Source: Bacteroidia bacterium (GTDB lineage Bacteria > Bacteroidota > Bacteroidia > J057). From it: DNA of 64,000 bases. Each line of letters starts with the position of its first letter. The stretch's first letter is position 1. The position numbers and the translations under genes were made by a program. The notes beneath the pieces are model-generated. The model was not told where the DNA came from and did not search any database. It saw only the letters and a program-made list of their open reading frames with translations. Positions 1 to 8,278 of this stretch are shown piece by piece. The stretch spans positions 186,001 to 250,000 of the forward strand of contig JALEFZ010000095.1 in assembly GCA_022760475.1 (NCBI GenBank). Direction: 5' to 3'.

Positions 1-42
1 CCAAATTTGTTTTATTTTTTGGTGATCAACACCAATAATCCT

Positions 43-546
43 ATGCCCAGGCCAAAGAATAAAGAAGAATTGCTTCTGGCAAGTCAAACCAGCTTCGATG
101 CCTTGATGAGTTGGATCGAGGAACTTCCCGGGGAAGAACGAAATAGAGAATTCCCTCCTGGAACCATGAACCGAAACATCAGGGATGTATTGGGACATTT
201 ATACCATTGGCAACTGATGATGAAGTCCTGGCATGACATTGGGCAGAAAGGAGGAAAACCACCCATGCCTGCCGAAGGCTACAATTGGAAAACAGTCCCA
301 GCGCTCAATAGAAAAATTCATGAAACTTATCGCACAAGCTCTTTAAATGAATTAAAAGAGTGGTTGAATAAGACACATATGGAAATGCACAAGATCATGG
401 AATTGTACAGTCATGAGGAATTATTTAAAAAGAAAAGGTATAAGTGGACTGGCAGCACTTCCTTGGCAGCATATCTGATTTCTGCTACCTCCAGTCATTA
501 TATGTGGGGGCTTAAATTGATAAAAAAACAATTGGCTAAAAAATAA
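43..546 (+). CDS. ClbS/DfsB family four-helix-bundle protein
   Basis: The 167-residue protein opens with MPRPKNKEELL, the characteristic start of the ClbS/DfsB family (DinB-like four-helix bundles; ClbS is known as the colibactin self-protection protein). A conserved histidine lies in the GHLYHWQLMMKSW segment and another near the C-terminus in SSHYMWGLK, as in DinB-like metal sites. The length fits the family. I chose the ATG at 43 rather than an upstream TTG because the family motif begins exactly there. It has no signal peptide, so it should be cytoplasmic. The substrate in this organism is unknown, and the family name does not imply colibactin. The gene stands alone at the window edge, so upstream partners may be missing. 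Confidence 0.8.
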   Translation: MPRPKNKEELLLASQTSFDALMSWIEELPGEERNREFPPGTMNRNIRDVLGHLYHWQLMMKSWHDIGQKGGKPPMPAEGYNWKTVPALNRKIHETYRTSSLNELKEWLNKTHMEMHKIMELYSHEELFKKKRYKWTGSTSLAAYLISATSSHYMWGLKLIKKQLAKK

Positions 547-572
547 AAGGAAATCACTCCTTGGTGATTTCC
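539..572 (-). terminator. Rho-independent terminator of the small minus-strand gene
   Basis: A perfect 9-bp stem (GGAAATCAC / GTGATTTCC, 6-nt loop, 549-572) is followed on the minus strand by a T-rich run (TTTTATTTTTT). There is no T-run on the plus side, so it mainly serves the 45-residue gene at 604-741, although it also sits at the end of the plus-strand gene. Confidence 0.7.
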
Positions 573-603
573 CTGATATTGAAAGAGTTGTGAGGTTATT
601 CGA

Positions 604-741
604 TTACTTGAAAAGCATGAATATGCTTACGAGAAGGAGTCCAACAAGTCCCAGACAAACCAGAACGATGTTCTTTAGAAGAGACAAGGGACCCACTTTT
701 TTCCTGCTTGCTTTTTGAACGGCTAGTTGTTGCGTACTCAT
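604..741 (-). CDS. Small single-pass membrane protein, 45 residues
   Basis: This short reading frame starts at an ATG at 741-739 and ends in TAA at 606-604. Residues 1-22 are polar and basic (MSTQQLAVQKASRKK...), and residues 23-43 form one uninterrupted hydrophobic helix (NIVLVCLGLVGLLLVSIFML), ending in FK. That layout predicts a single transmembrane helix with a positively charged, probably cytoplasmic N-terminus. A rho-independent terminator about 30 bp after the stop supports a real transcription unit. I do not recognise the family and give no function. It could be a membrane-embedded regulator or accessory subunit, as many bacterial small membrane proteins are. Confidence 0.6.
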   Translation of the reverse strand: MSTQQLAVQKASRKKVGPLSLLKNIVLVCLGLVGLLLVSIFMLFK

Positions 742-976
742 AAATTAATTGCATTTAGGTTAGCTTGGGCAATACCATTCAAACAAAAGGCGTGCCGTTT
801 GAAACCTGAATACAGTTAATTCACTGGGAATCAGCATCAAATTCGAAACTACATAGATTTTAGCAGTCAGTATATTTCCCAAAAACGAAAAGATAATTCC
901 CAAAAAAAGAATGAGAAATCGAAGAAAAAATTTCAGGGTGCAGAAATGGTCAGATTAGCTTCGCAAATGGTCATGC

Positions 977-1840
977 CTAAATAATTCGGCAATGATCACT
1001 CAGGTAAAAAGAACTGTCCCTGATTCCCGAAATTAGTCCCAGATCATGAAGAGAAATCTGAACCTGAGAAAGGTCTATTCCTGAAACTACAGGTCCACAT
1101 TCCCATTCTGTTTGATCATACCATTCTTCCAGGTCTTCTTTTTTCTGTTGGTAGTTTTTATTGAGATAATCGATCGTTTCTTCATAATCAAGGGCAGTTC
1201 TGGCCTGTTTTACCCGTGCCATAATTTCCAGGAGTTCTTCTACCCTACTTTCTGCCACATCCTTTCGTGCGACCAGAACAAAACATGGCCAAGGGGTAGG
1301 GATTTCGCCTATCCTACGCCACTCTCCCTGATCAACTGTAGGTTTGGTGGTAAACTTTTCCCATAAAAAAAGGGAGGACTCTCCTTTAACAAATGACTCC
1401 TTAGCCCCATCAAAGTTTTTGACTATCACAAAATCCAAATCATCCAATGCCCAGCCCATTTGTTCGGCCAGAACGAAGGACATCAAATGGGAACCAGATC
1501 CCTTTCGGCTAATGGCAATTGGCTGGCCTTTCAAATCCTCAAGCTTGACAAAGGGGCTATCAGCCGGTACATGTAAACCCCATAGCAAGGGAGACTTTAC
1601 ATATGTTCCAATAATTTTTAATTCATGGCCATCAGATATGGCTTTGACAGCTCCCTCAGTCAACATCAAGGCGAGATCCAGGTCATTTTCAACCAGTTTC
1701 TTCTTCATCGAACCTGTACCCCCAAGTACATCTCTCCATCTGATGGAAAGCCCGGTATTTTCACTAAACAAGCCCTGCTGAATGGCAATATGCCATGGAT
1801 AATTGAAATGTTCGGGAACACCGCCGACTCTGATTTTCAT
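977..1840 (-). CDS. ABC-type substrate-binding-like protein without signal peptide
   Basis: The 287-residue protein has the fold signature of SsuA/TauA/NMT1-type periplasmic binding proteins. It begins MKIRVGGVPEHFNYPWHIA, then has a short segment on an ONG-like 'going to be low-affinity' helix (AIQQGLFSE), the LVENDLDLALMLTEGAVKAI segment, and the hinge strand KLEDLKGQPIAISRKGSGSH. No signal peptide or lipobox is visible, so it is probably cytoplasmic and not a classical transporter subunit. No permease or ATPase gene is adjacent. I chose the ATG at 1840 over a TTG three codons upstream. Related cytosolic members serve as enzymes or ligand sensors; the ligand here cannot be read from sequence. 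The stop is followed by about 235 bp without a gene. Confidence 0.7.
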   Translation of the reverse strand: MKIRVGGVPEHFNYPWHIAIQQGLFSENTGLSIRWRDVLGGTGSMKKKLVENDLDLALMLTEGAVKAISDGHELKIIGTYVKSPLLWGLHVPADSPFVKLEDLKGQPIAISRKGSGSHLMSFVLAEQMGWALDDLDFVIVKNFDGAKESFVKGESSLFLWEKFTTKPTVDQGEWRRIGEIPTPWPCFVLVARKDVAESRVEELLEIMARVKQARTALDYEETIDYLNKNYQQKKEDLEEWYDQTEWECGPVVSGIDLSQVQISLHDLGLISGIRDSSFYLSDHCRII

Positions 1841-2085
1841 TTGAATCAATAATTTGGGGAAGATAATCAGAAGCAGGTGAATTATCTATAAATGCTTTAT
1901 CAAAGTCTTCAAGCCATTGAGGTCAAAACTGATATTTTTTTATTATGAATATATCATTTTTCCTATACCCTGCCGCATATGAATTAATTGATACTTAGAT
2001 ATTTTACTTAAAATAAAGCCATCGTTAGCTATGTTAGGGGGAAATAATGGTTTTTGATAATTAATGACTTATACATATTTTTTTT

Positions 2086-2093
2086 TACCTTTG
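2086..2093 (+). promoter_or_regulatory. Bacteroidota-type -7 element (TACCTTTG)
   Basis: TACCTTTG matches the TAnnTTTG -7 consensus of Bacteroidota sigma factor and follows a run of nine T. The same T-run plus TACCTTTG occurs before the TPP riboswitch at 12693-12700 (minus strand), which supports both calls. It lies about 115 bp before the redoxin gene. The rest of the 369-bp gap 1841-2209 shows nothing I can identify. Confidence 0.5.
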
Positions 2094-2209
2094 TCCAAGA
2101 GCTCGAAATTTATAAGGCTGAAGCAATTCAGCTAACCTGCCCTGCCACTCGGTACTTTTTCTACTTGCTTCTGAATCAATATTAAACCCTGAAATCTTTT
2201 AGGCATCTA

Positions 2210-2716
2210 ATGGCAATGAAAAAGGTATTCGTTTTCCTCATTTTTGTTTTTCCCATCTTATCCAAGGCAAGTGATAGCATAACCGTCTATCTATTTTTGT
2301 CTGAGGATTGTCCCATTTGCCAATATTACAGCCTTGAACTCAATGAACTGTATCAAAGCTATGGAGCTGAAATAGGATTCATTGGTCTTTTCCCCAACAG
2401 GGCATCCACCGAAAGAAAAATCAAAGAGTTCAAGGAGAAGTATAAATTCGAATTTCCCTTCAAGAGAGAATATCATCAGACCATAAGTAAAAAATTTGGT
2501 GTAAAAATTACTCCTGAGGTTGTGGTCTACAATGAAGACCAGAAAAAAATCGTTTATCAGGGAAGGATTGACAATACCTATGCTTCGCTTGGAAGGCGAA
2601 GAAATTCCCCCACCCAAACAGAATTAAGGGATGTTTTGCACAGCATCCACACTCAGAAACCCATAAAAACTCAAAATGCCACAGCCGTAGGTTGTTTCAT
2701 CACCTTTTTCAATTAA
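2210..2716 (+). CDS. Secreted thioredoxin-fold (redoxin-like) protein
   Basis: The 168-residue protein has an N-terminal signal sequence (MAMKKVFVFLIFVFPILSKA), then a thioredoxin fold with a CPIC active site in LFLSEDCPICQYY, followed by a cis-proline loop (KITPEVVVY). The two cysteines make it a candidate thiol-disulfide oxidoreductase of the periplasm. The C-terminus carries an AVGCF motif seen in redoxin domains that occur next to, or fused with, cytochrome c/copper-monooxygenase-like modules. The next gene begins 14 bp downstream and encodes such a module, so the pair is almost certainly one operon and the two products probably work together. A promoter-like TACCTTTG lies upstream at 2086. 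The start could also be the ATG two codons later. Confidence 0.78.
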   Translation: MAMKKVFVFLIFVFPILSKASDSITVYLFLSEDCPICQYYSLELNELYQSYGAEIGFIGLFPNRASTERKIKEFKEKYKFEFPFKREYHQTISKKFGVKITPEVVVYNEDQKKIVYQGRIDNTYASLGRRRNSPTQTELRDVLHSIHTQKPIKTQNATAVGCFITFFN

Positions 2717-2730
2717 ACAAACTACCAGTC

Positions 2731-4401
2731 ATGAAACTTTTTACCGTCCTGTCCCTTGCCATCATCCTTTCTTTTCAGGGAATGCATGCACAGGTTACAT
2801 TTACCAAGGACATCGCCCCAATTATCTACAACAACTGTACACCCTGCCACAGACCTGGTGAGATTGGCCCAATGCCTTTTACCAATTACAATGAGGTCAT
2901 GAATTGGGGTGGCATGATAGCTTATGTAACGGATATCAACTACATGCCTCCCTGGAAAACTGACAGGAATTTTTCGACTTTTCAAGGTGAACGCTTCCTT
3001 ACAGCCACACAAAAACAACTTATCCAGGATTGGGTCAACGCCGGGATGCCCCAAGGCAATCCCAATGACGAACCTGCCCTCCCCACTTTCCCACAAGGAT
3101 CTCAGCTTGGAGAACCTGATTTGGTGATTTCGTTTTCTGAAGCCTTTCAACACAAAGGCAACAACAAAGATCAATACCAAAACTTCGTTCTGCCAACAAA
3201 TCTCACAGAGGATAAGATCCTGAAAGCCATTGAGCTTCGCCCTGGCAATTCAAGAATTGTTCACCACTCCCTCTTTGCCATGGATACCACGGGAAATGCA
3301 AGGGTACTGGACTCATTGTCTCCTGAGTATGGATATGATGGATTTGGAGGCTTTGTGGTTGATGTCGCAGATAATTTCCCAGGCTACGTACCGGGTTCCA
3401 AGGCATTCTTATATCCTAATGCCATCGGGCAAAGGATTTATAAAAACTCCGATATAGTTGTTCAGATGCACTACGCTCCCACCTCTGTGGCGCAAAGTGA
3501 TTCATCTACGATCAACCTGTTTTTTGCTGATAGCAATGAAGTCATTAACCGCCAGGTAATGATCGAAGTCATGCAGCCTTTCAGTTCAAGGACCAGCCTT
3601 GGAGAACCATTTTCCATCCCTCCCAATCAGGTGAAGACTTTTCACGGGACACTGTTTGTACCCTTTGATGTTAGCCTTATGGGAATTGGTCCCCACATGC
3701 ACCTACTCGGCACAGGTTGGGAGGTATTTGCTGTTAAGCCCAATGGAGACACGACTAACCTGATCAGTATTCCGGATTGGGACTTTAACTGGCAGGGGAT
3801 TTACTTTTACAAGAATTTTCAGATTCTGGAAGCAGGCTCCATAATTCACGCTTATGCCACTTATGACAATACAAGCAGCAACCCGCTGAATCCCAACAAT
3901 CCACCAACTCGGGTGAGCTGGGGAGAAGGGACTTCTGATGAGATGTATTACCTTCCAATTTTATTTGTACCTACTTTGCCAGGAGATGATACGCTAAGCC
4001 TGGAGGTAGCTCTGCCCCCTCAGAAACCTCAATTGATAAAATACAACAGCCTTACAGGAGTTGCTGGCCAGATCGTAGATACATCCGGCTTTGGATCAAA
4101 TACTTCTAACCCAACGAACATTGGGGCTTTTGACTTCCCGGAGAATAAATTCTATCCGATTTTTCCCAATCCCATGCATGGCCCTGTAGATATAGGCTTT
4201 TCATTGGCTCAGGGAGAAAAAGTCTCCATCAGTCTTTACAGCCTGGATGGCAAACTGATCAAAGACATAGTCAAAAATAGATTCTATCCCCTGGGGCATC
4301 ACAAGGCAGCCTTCCAAAGCCAACGCTTCTCACAAGGAGTCTACCTCATCCGTGTACATGGCGAGTCCGTGGACATGTCGCAAAAGATTATCATCAAGTA
4401 A
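2731..4401 (+). CDS. Secreted cytochrome c / copper type II monooxygenase-like protein with T9SS sorting domain
   Basis: This 556-residue protein is exported (MKLFTVLSLAIILSFQGMHA signal). A c-type heme motif CTPCH sits near residue 35. The middle contains paired and spaced histidines (IVHHSLFAMD, VVQMHYAPTS, GPHMHLLGTGWEV) in the arrangement of copper type II ascorbate-dependent monooxygenase-like domains. The last 85 residues form a type A T9SS sorting domain (YPIFPNPMHGPVDIGF ... GVYLIRVHGESVDMSQKIIIK), so it should be delivered across the outer membrane to the surface. The ATG at 2731 begins the signal peptide; an upstream in-frame ATG overlaps the previous gene and is rejected. Substrate unknown. 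It is coupled to the redoxin gene 14 bp upstream and ends at a strong terminator. Confidence 0.8.
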   Translation: MKLFTVLSLAIILSFQGMHAQVTFTKDIAPIIYNNCTPCHRPGEIGPMPFTNYNEVMNWGGMIAYVTDINYMPPWKTDRNFSTFQGERFLTATQKQLIQDWVNAGMPQGNPNDEPALPTFPQGSQLGEPDLVISFSEAFQHKGNNKDQYQNFVLPTNLTEDKILKAIELRPGNSRIVHHSLFAMDTTGNARVLDSLSPEYGYDGFGGFVVDVADNFPGYVPGSKAFLYPNAIGQRIYKNSDIVVQMHYAPTSVAQSDSSTINLFFADSNEVINRQVMIEVMQPFSSRTSLGEPFSIPPNQVKTFHGTLFVPFDVSLMGIGPHMHLLGTGWEVFAVKPNGDTTNLISIPDWDFNWQGIYFYKNFQILEAGSIIHAYATYDNTSSNPLNPNNPPTRVSWGEGTSDEMYYLPILFVPTLPGDDTLSLEVALPPQKPQLIKYNSLTGVAGQIVDTSGFGSNTSNPTNIGAFDFPENKFYPIFPNPMHGPVDIGFSLAQGEKVSISLYSLDGKLIKDIVKNRFYPLGHHKAAFQSQRFSQGVYLIRVHGESVDMSQKIIIK

Positions 4402-4423
4402 GAAGAGTTATTAACTTACGAAA

Positions 4424-4458
4424 AGCCAACTGGGTATCTCCTGGTTGGCTCTTTTTTT
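4424..4458 (+). terminator. Rho-independent terminator
   Basis: AGCCAAC and GTTGGCT pair across a 13-nt loop and are followed by CTTTTTTTCTT. It closes the redoxin/cytochrome operon. Confidence 0.85.
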
Positions 4459-4522
4459 CTTCTTTGACAAAGCTTGATCGAAATAGAGATTACTTATTAT
4501 CTTCATAGAAAAAGACCCTTCC

Positions 4523-4897
4523 ATGGCTACAGAAAAAAAATTCCAGCCCGTTTTTGAATCTTTAAGTAAAATCTTCCACCCCCATAAGGATAAATTGATC
4601 GTTTTACATGACAATGAATCCAACTTCTACCTTGACTGTCCCGGAGATCCATTTAAAAAGGGTAGGCCTCATTTCTTTGGTGCTGCTACCATCAAGAAAA
4701 GTTATGTAAGTTTTCACCTCATGCCGGTTTATACCCACCCAGACCTCCTTGATGGCATGACAGAGGGGCTTAAAAAAAGAATGCAAGGCAAGTCCTGCTT
4801 TAATTTTAAAAAGGTAGAACCAGGATTATTCGAAGAATTGGAAAGACTAACCGCCGCATGTTTCAATAAATATCTGGAAGTAGGATATATACATTAA
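4523..4897 (+). CDS. Conserved small protein, possibly DUF1801-like
   Basis: The 124-residue soluble protein has no signal peptide. Its central segment (KKSYVSFHLMPVYTHPDLLDGM, then LKKRMQGKSCFNFKK) resembles the DUF1801/YdhG-like small alpha/beta fold, in which a sheet strand SFHLMP is followed by a K-rich loop and a CFNF strand. The C-terminal helix begins at EELERLTAACFNKYLE. The match is by eye and only moderate. The gene is preceded by a terminator and starts 65 bp after it, and nothing downstream is close enough for an operon. Function unknown. Confidence 0.6.
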   Translation: MATEKKFQPVFESLSKIFHPHKDKLIVLHDNESNFYLDCPGDPFKKGRPHFFGAATIKKSYVSFHLMPVYTHPDLLDGMTEGLKKRMQGKSCFNFKKVEPGLFEELERLTAACFNKYLEVGYIH

Positions 4898-5030
4898 CAT
4901 ATTAAAAAATACTGATAATCAAGCCTGTAATCCAGAAAATTTAAGAATTCTTTAACACTTAAAAAGGGCATAATCGTTGCATTTGATTCCCTTAAATAAG
5001 AATTTTAGCAAAAATCAATCTGGATTACTT

Positions 5031-5648
5031 ATGAAAAAAATACTTTTCATCCTTGTCCCTACTTTGGCAATCTTGCTTGCCGCTTGTAACACCACTCAGA
5101 AGACCAATACTACTACTGAGAAAGAACCTACAGCAACCACTGCCAAGGAGCCTGAAATGGCTGATGGTGACAAAGCCTTTACCCTCAAAACTTTGAATGA
5201 TACCATTGCAAGCCCAAGAATGGAGCTTTCAGGTAAAATCGGAGATGCTACCTTGGCAGTAACCTTCGGTAGCCCGAAAGTAAAAGGCCGTACCATCTGG
5301 GGAGAATTGGTAAAATACGGTAAAGTTTGGCGCATGGGTGCCAATGAAGCTACTACCCTTGAAACTTCAGCTGACATCATGGTAAATGGAGCTGGACCAC
5401 TTCCAGCAGGAAAATATGCGGTATTTGCAGTGCCTGCTGAAGAAGGAAACTGGAAGCTGGTTTTCAACAGCGAAGCTGAGCAGTGGGGTGCCTACAACAA
5501 AGACGACGCAAAAGATGTCTTGAGCGTAGATGCCAAGCCTGAAATGAAAGAGGACGTAACCGAAGGCTTGACCTTCGCAATCGATGGCGATAAGCTGGTT
5601 ATGATGTGGGAGAAACTATCTCTGCCCATCACCATCGCTGGAAGCTGA
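5031..5648 (+). CDS. DUF2911 family lipoprotein
   Basis: The 205-residue protein begins with a lipoprotein signal peptide, MKKILFILVPTLAILLAAC, with C19 as the lipidated cysteine. A Thr/Lys/Glu-rich linker follows to about residue 45. The rest is a DUF2911 domain: SPRMELSGKIGDATLAVTFG, GRTIWGELVKYGKVWRMGANEATTLE and AGKYAVFAVPAEEGNWKLVF are all family landmarks. Its function is unknown; it should be membrane-anchored on the periplasmic side or the surface. I chose the ATG at 5031 because it opens the lipobox signal; an in-frame ATG 18 codons upstream would spoil it. A strong bidirectional terminator follows. Confidence 0.88.
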   Translation: MKKILFILVPTLAILLAACNTTQKTNTTTEKEPTATTAKEPEMADGDKAFTLKTLNDTIASPRMELSGKIGDATLAVTFGSPKVKGRTIWGELVKYGKVWRMGANEATTLETSADIMVNGAGPLPAGKYAVFAVPAEEGNWKLVFNSEAEQWGAYNKDDAKDVLSVDAKPEMKEDVTEGLTFAIDGDKLVMMWEKLSLPITIAGS

Positions 5649-5670
5649 TCAATTCTCTGAAAAAATTAAA

Positions 5671-5700
5671 AAACGCGGAGTTCAAGCTCCGCGTTTTTTT
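5671..5700. terminator. Bidirectional terminator between convergent genes
   Basis: AAACGCGGAG / CTCCGCGTTT form a 10-bp GC-rich stem with a 6-nt loop, followed by TTTTTTT on the plus side and by a T-run (from AAAAATTAAAAAA) on the minus side. It separates the DUF2911 gene from the convergent oxidoreductase, whose stop codon touches it. Confidence 0.9.
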
Positions 5701-7073
5701 TATAAGTTAACTTCCATGACCTTGTTGTTTTTGCGACTCTTTTCTGCCTGGAAGCCCATGATATGACTCTCGATGGAGTCCGCAATAGTCGAGGTCAACA
5801 AGGACTCATCCTGTTTGGAGACAGCCTGTATCCAATCCGCTACCAAGCGCCAGTCACCACCTCCGTGGTCATCTCCTTCAAATTTCTCTTCTAAAACTTT
5901 TCCTGTCTGGAAATCAGTATACCTGAAGTGCTTCATGTCACCTACTATGTCCCCCATGCTGCCCATGATCCGGGTTCTTCTGCCTTGATAGGAGGTAAAT
6001 GCTTCCATGGAAAAGGCAGCTGTAACCTCATCTGCAAATTGAATGGTGGTCACATAATGATCAGGCTGGTCATTGTCCATTCGGTAGATACATCTCCCAT
6101 AGTCTGAATCTTTCAAGTATTCCATAATTTTATCGCCCTGCTTGGATTTATCCTCAGGTAAGTCGAAATGGTGCAACCATGTTCTATCTCTGTGATAAAT
6201 CTTTAGGGCAGAGTAAGGGCAGCTCTTCTCCACAGCACAGCCATTTACACAGCGATCTGTACTCCCTTCAGGCGCATTACCTTCATGAAACCAAGACAGT
6301 TTTCCAAAAGCCTGTATTTGTTCGCAAGGCTTTCCTAGTATCCATTTCATGATGTCCAGGTCATGGCAAGACTTTCCAAGGATGATGGGAGTCGTCTTTG
6401 AAGAGTTATGCCAATTCCCCCTTACATAGGAATGACTCATGTGAATGTGGTTGATGGGTTCGAAATGCTGCATACTGAGCACAGTCCCCAAACTACCTTT
6501 CTGAACCAGTTCCCGAAGGCGAATAAAGTAAGGTGCATATCGAAGCACATGACAAACCGCCACAATTCTCCCGGTCTTCTGTGCCAATTTTAGTATATCC
6601 CTACATTCTTCTTCTGAGGGAGAAATGGGTTTCTCCAGAAGGATGTCATATCCCTTCGCCAGGGCTGCCATACATGGGCCATAATGCAGGTCATCCGGGG
6701 TAGAAATGATGATTGCATCCGCGAATTTTTCCTGTTCAAAGACCTGTTCCCAAGTGTAAAAATGCTTGCCATCGGCAATTTTGTGTTTGTCCACATACCG
6801 CTGTCGCCGAATCTCAATTGGTTCCGCAACCCCTACGATATCCAGTTGGTCAGGATATTCCACCGCATAGTTTCCATATACTTTTCCTCGGTTCCCCGCC
6901 CCCAAGGTGATGGCCGTAACAGGCCTTTCCAGTTTGGGATACTTGTTTTGGTCGGGCAGAATCAAAGGAAAGCCTTGTTCATTACTGGCCCAACTGGACC
7001 TCATCATGCCGAGGCTGCCTAGGCCCATTGCCAGGGTTCCCAGGGCCTGTCTTCTAGTATATTGATTGCTCAT
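5700..7073 (-). CDS. Tat-exported Gfo/Idh/MocA family oxidoreductase
   Basis: The 457-residue protein starts with a twin-arginine signal (NQYTRRQALGTLAMGLGSLG), so it is folded with cofactor in the cytoplasm and exported. The Rossmann segment ITLGAGNRGKVYGNYAV binds NAD(P). The EKPIS motif (DILLEKPISPSEEEC), whose lysine is part of the family active site, follows, then the C-terminal alpha/beta domain with HDLDIMKWILGKPC. A cysteine-rich insert (RCVNGCAVEKSCPYSALKIY) occurs near residue 275 and may bind a metal or form disulfides. Substrates of this family are sugars, inositols or their derivatives; this one cannot be assigned. It is a single gene, divergent from the acyltransferase at 7175. 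Confidence 0.88.
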   Translation of the reverse strand: MSNQYTRRQALGTLAMGLGSLGMMRSSWASNEQGFPLILPDQNKYPKLERPVTAITLGAGNRGKVYGNYAVEYPDQLDIVGVAEPIEIRRQRYVDKHKIADGKHFYTWEQVFEQEKFADAIIISTPDDLHYGPCMAALAKGYDILLEKPISPSEEECRDILKLAQKTGRIVAVCHVLRYAPYFIRLRELVQKGSLGTVLSMQHFEPINHIHMSHSYVRGNWHNSSKTTPIILGKSCHDLDIMKWILGKPCEQIQAFGKLSWFHEGNAPEGSTDRCVNGCAVEKSCPYSALKIYHRDRTWLHHFDLPEDKSKQGDKIMEYLKDSDYGRCIYRMDNDQPDHYVTTIQFADEVTAAFSMEAFTSYQGRRTRIMGSMGDIVGDMKHFRYTDFQTGKVLEEKFEGDDHGGGDWRLVADWIQAVSKQDESLLTSTIADSIESHIMGFQAEKSRKNNKVMEVNL

Positions 7074-7174
7074 GGATTAAGGTGTAGGAGATCTTCAAAT
7101 TGGATTTTCTCAATAATTTATAAAAATATTCCCTTAAAGTCTTTATTTTAATAAATCGTATTAAAGCCTATTTA

Positions 7175-8278
7175 ATGGAAAGAATTCGCTCACTGGACAT
7201 TTTTAGAGGGATGACCATCTGTCTCATGATTATTGTGAATACTCCTGGAGATTGGGGGAGTACCTTTGGTCCACTGCTTCACGCCTCTTGGCACGGGTTT
7301 ACTCCTACAGATCTTGTATTCCCTTCTTTTATGTTTGCCGTGGGCAATGCCTTGGCCTTTGTCATGGGCAAATGGCAATCAAAACCCTTTGGTGAATTTG
7401 CCAGGAAGGTGCTTCGCAGGTTCTTCATTTTGTTTCTCCTGGGTTACACCATGTACTGGATTCCATTTGTAAGGTGGACAGATTTAGGTGGGCTGGAATT
7501 TATTCCATTTCAGGATACCCGTATTCCGGGAGTTCTTCAGAGAATAGCCCTGGGCTACATGATTGGAGCCTTTTTGGTTTACTTTTTCAAGCCCAGACAG
7601 CTCTGGTTTATCAGCGGAGGTATCCTCCTGGCTTATTGGGGCATCATGTATGCATTTGGAGATTATAGCCTGGAAGGCAATGCTGTCAGGAAACTGGATC
7701 AATTTCTGCTAGGCCCCTCCCACCTTTATGCAGGAGATGGAATTCCCTTTGATCCTGAAGGCCTCCTTAGTACACTTCCTTCCATTGTAAATGTCATTGC
7801 AGGCTTTTTATTGGGAAATTTCCTCACCTCAGGCAAGATTGATTACGAAAAGCTGGCAAAAGTCCTCATGGCGGGAGCCCTTGCCATATTTGTAGCCCTG
7901 GCGTGGGACATGCTCTTCCCAATCAACAAAAAGCTGTGGACATCATCATATGTCTTGCTTACTGTAGGCCTTGACCTGGTCATCCTGGCCTTGATTCTTT
8001 ACACCACTGACTTCCTCACCCCCTCATGGAACTACAATTTCTTCCAGGTATTTGGTAAAAACTCCCTCTTTATTTATCTGCTTTCTGAGTATGTAGCGAT
8101 TCTGGCCTTGTTTATAAGGGTAGACAAACAGACCTCCTTATACGCCTACATCTATCAGAATGTATTCCAATGGATGGGCCCATTTATAGGTTCGTTTGCC
8201 TTTGCACTTGCCTTTATGATGTTGTGCTGGGCAGTGGCATACTTACTTGATCAAAAGAAAATTTATGTAAAGGTCTAG
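7175..8278 (+). CDS. HGSNAT-like membrane acyltransferase (DUF1624/DUF5009-type)
   Basis: The 367-residue polytopic membrane protein has about ten hydrophobic helices. The N-terminal RIRSLDIFRGMTICLMIIVN is the signature of the heparan-alpha-glucosaminide N-acetyltransferase family, and a conserved histidine follows in PLLHASWHGFTPTDLVFPSF. Family members transfer acetyl groups across the membrane to amino sugars, and some bacterial relatives (NagX) are linked to N-acetylglucosamine catabolism; the acceptor here is unknown. It is divergent from the oxidoreductase. Its TAG stop overlaps the TAG stop of the convergent gene in a shared CTAG at 8275-8278. Confidence 0.85.
   Translation: MERIRSLDIFRGMTICLMIIVNTPGDWGSTFGPLLHASWHGFTPTDLVFPSFMFAVGNALAFVMGKWQSKPFGEFARKVLRRFFILFLLGYTMYWIPFVRWTDLGGLEFIPFQDTRIPGVLQRIALGYMIGAFLVYFFKPRQLWFISGGILLAYWGIMYAFGDYSLEGNAVRKLDQFLLGPSHLYAGDGIPFDPEGLLSTLPSIVNVIAGFLLGNFLTSGKIDYEKLAKVLMAGALAIFVALAWDMLFPINKKLWTSSYVLLTVGLDLVILALILYTTDFLTPSWNYNFFQVFGKNSLFIYLLSEYVAILALFIRVDKQTSLYAYIYQNVFQWMGPFIGSFAFALAFMMLCWAVAYLLDQKKIYVKV

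Noticed and set aside
1344-1781. 145-codon plus-strand frame inside the substrate-binding gene
   Set aside because: It is a shadow of the minus-strand gene, without a protein-like pattern.
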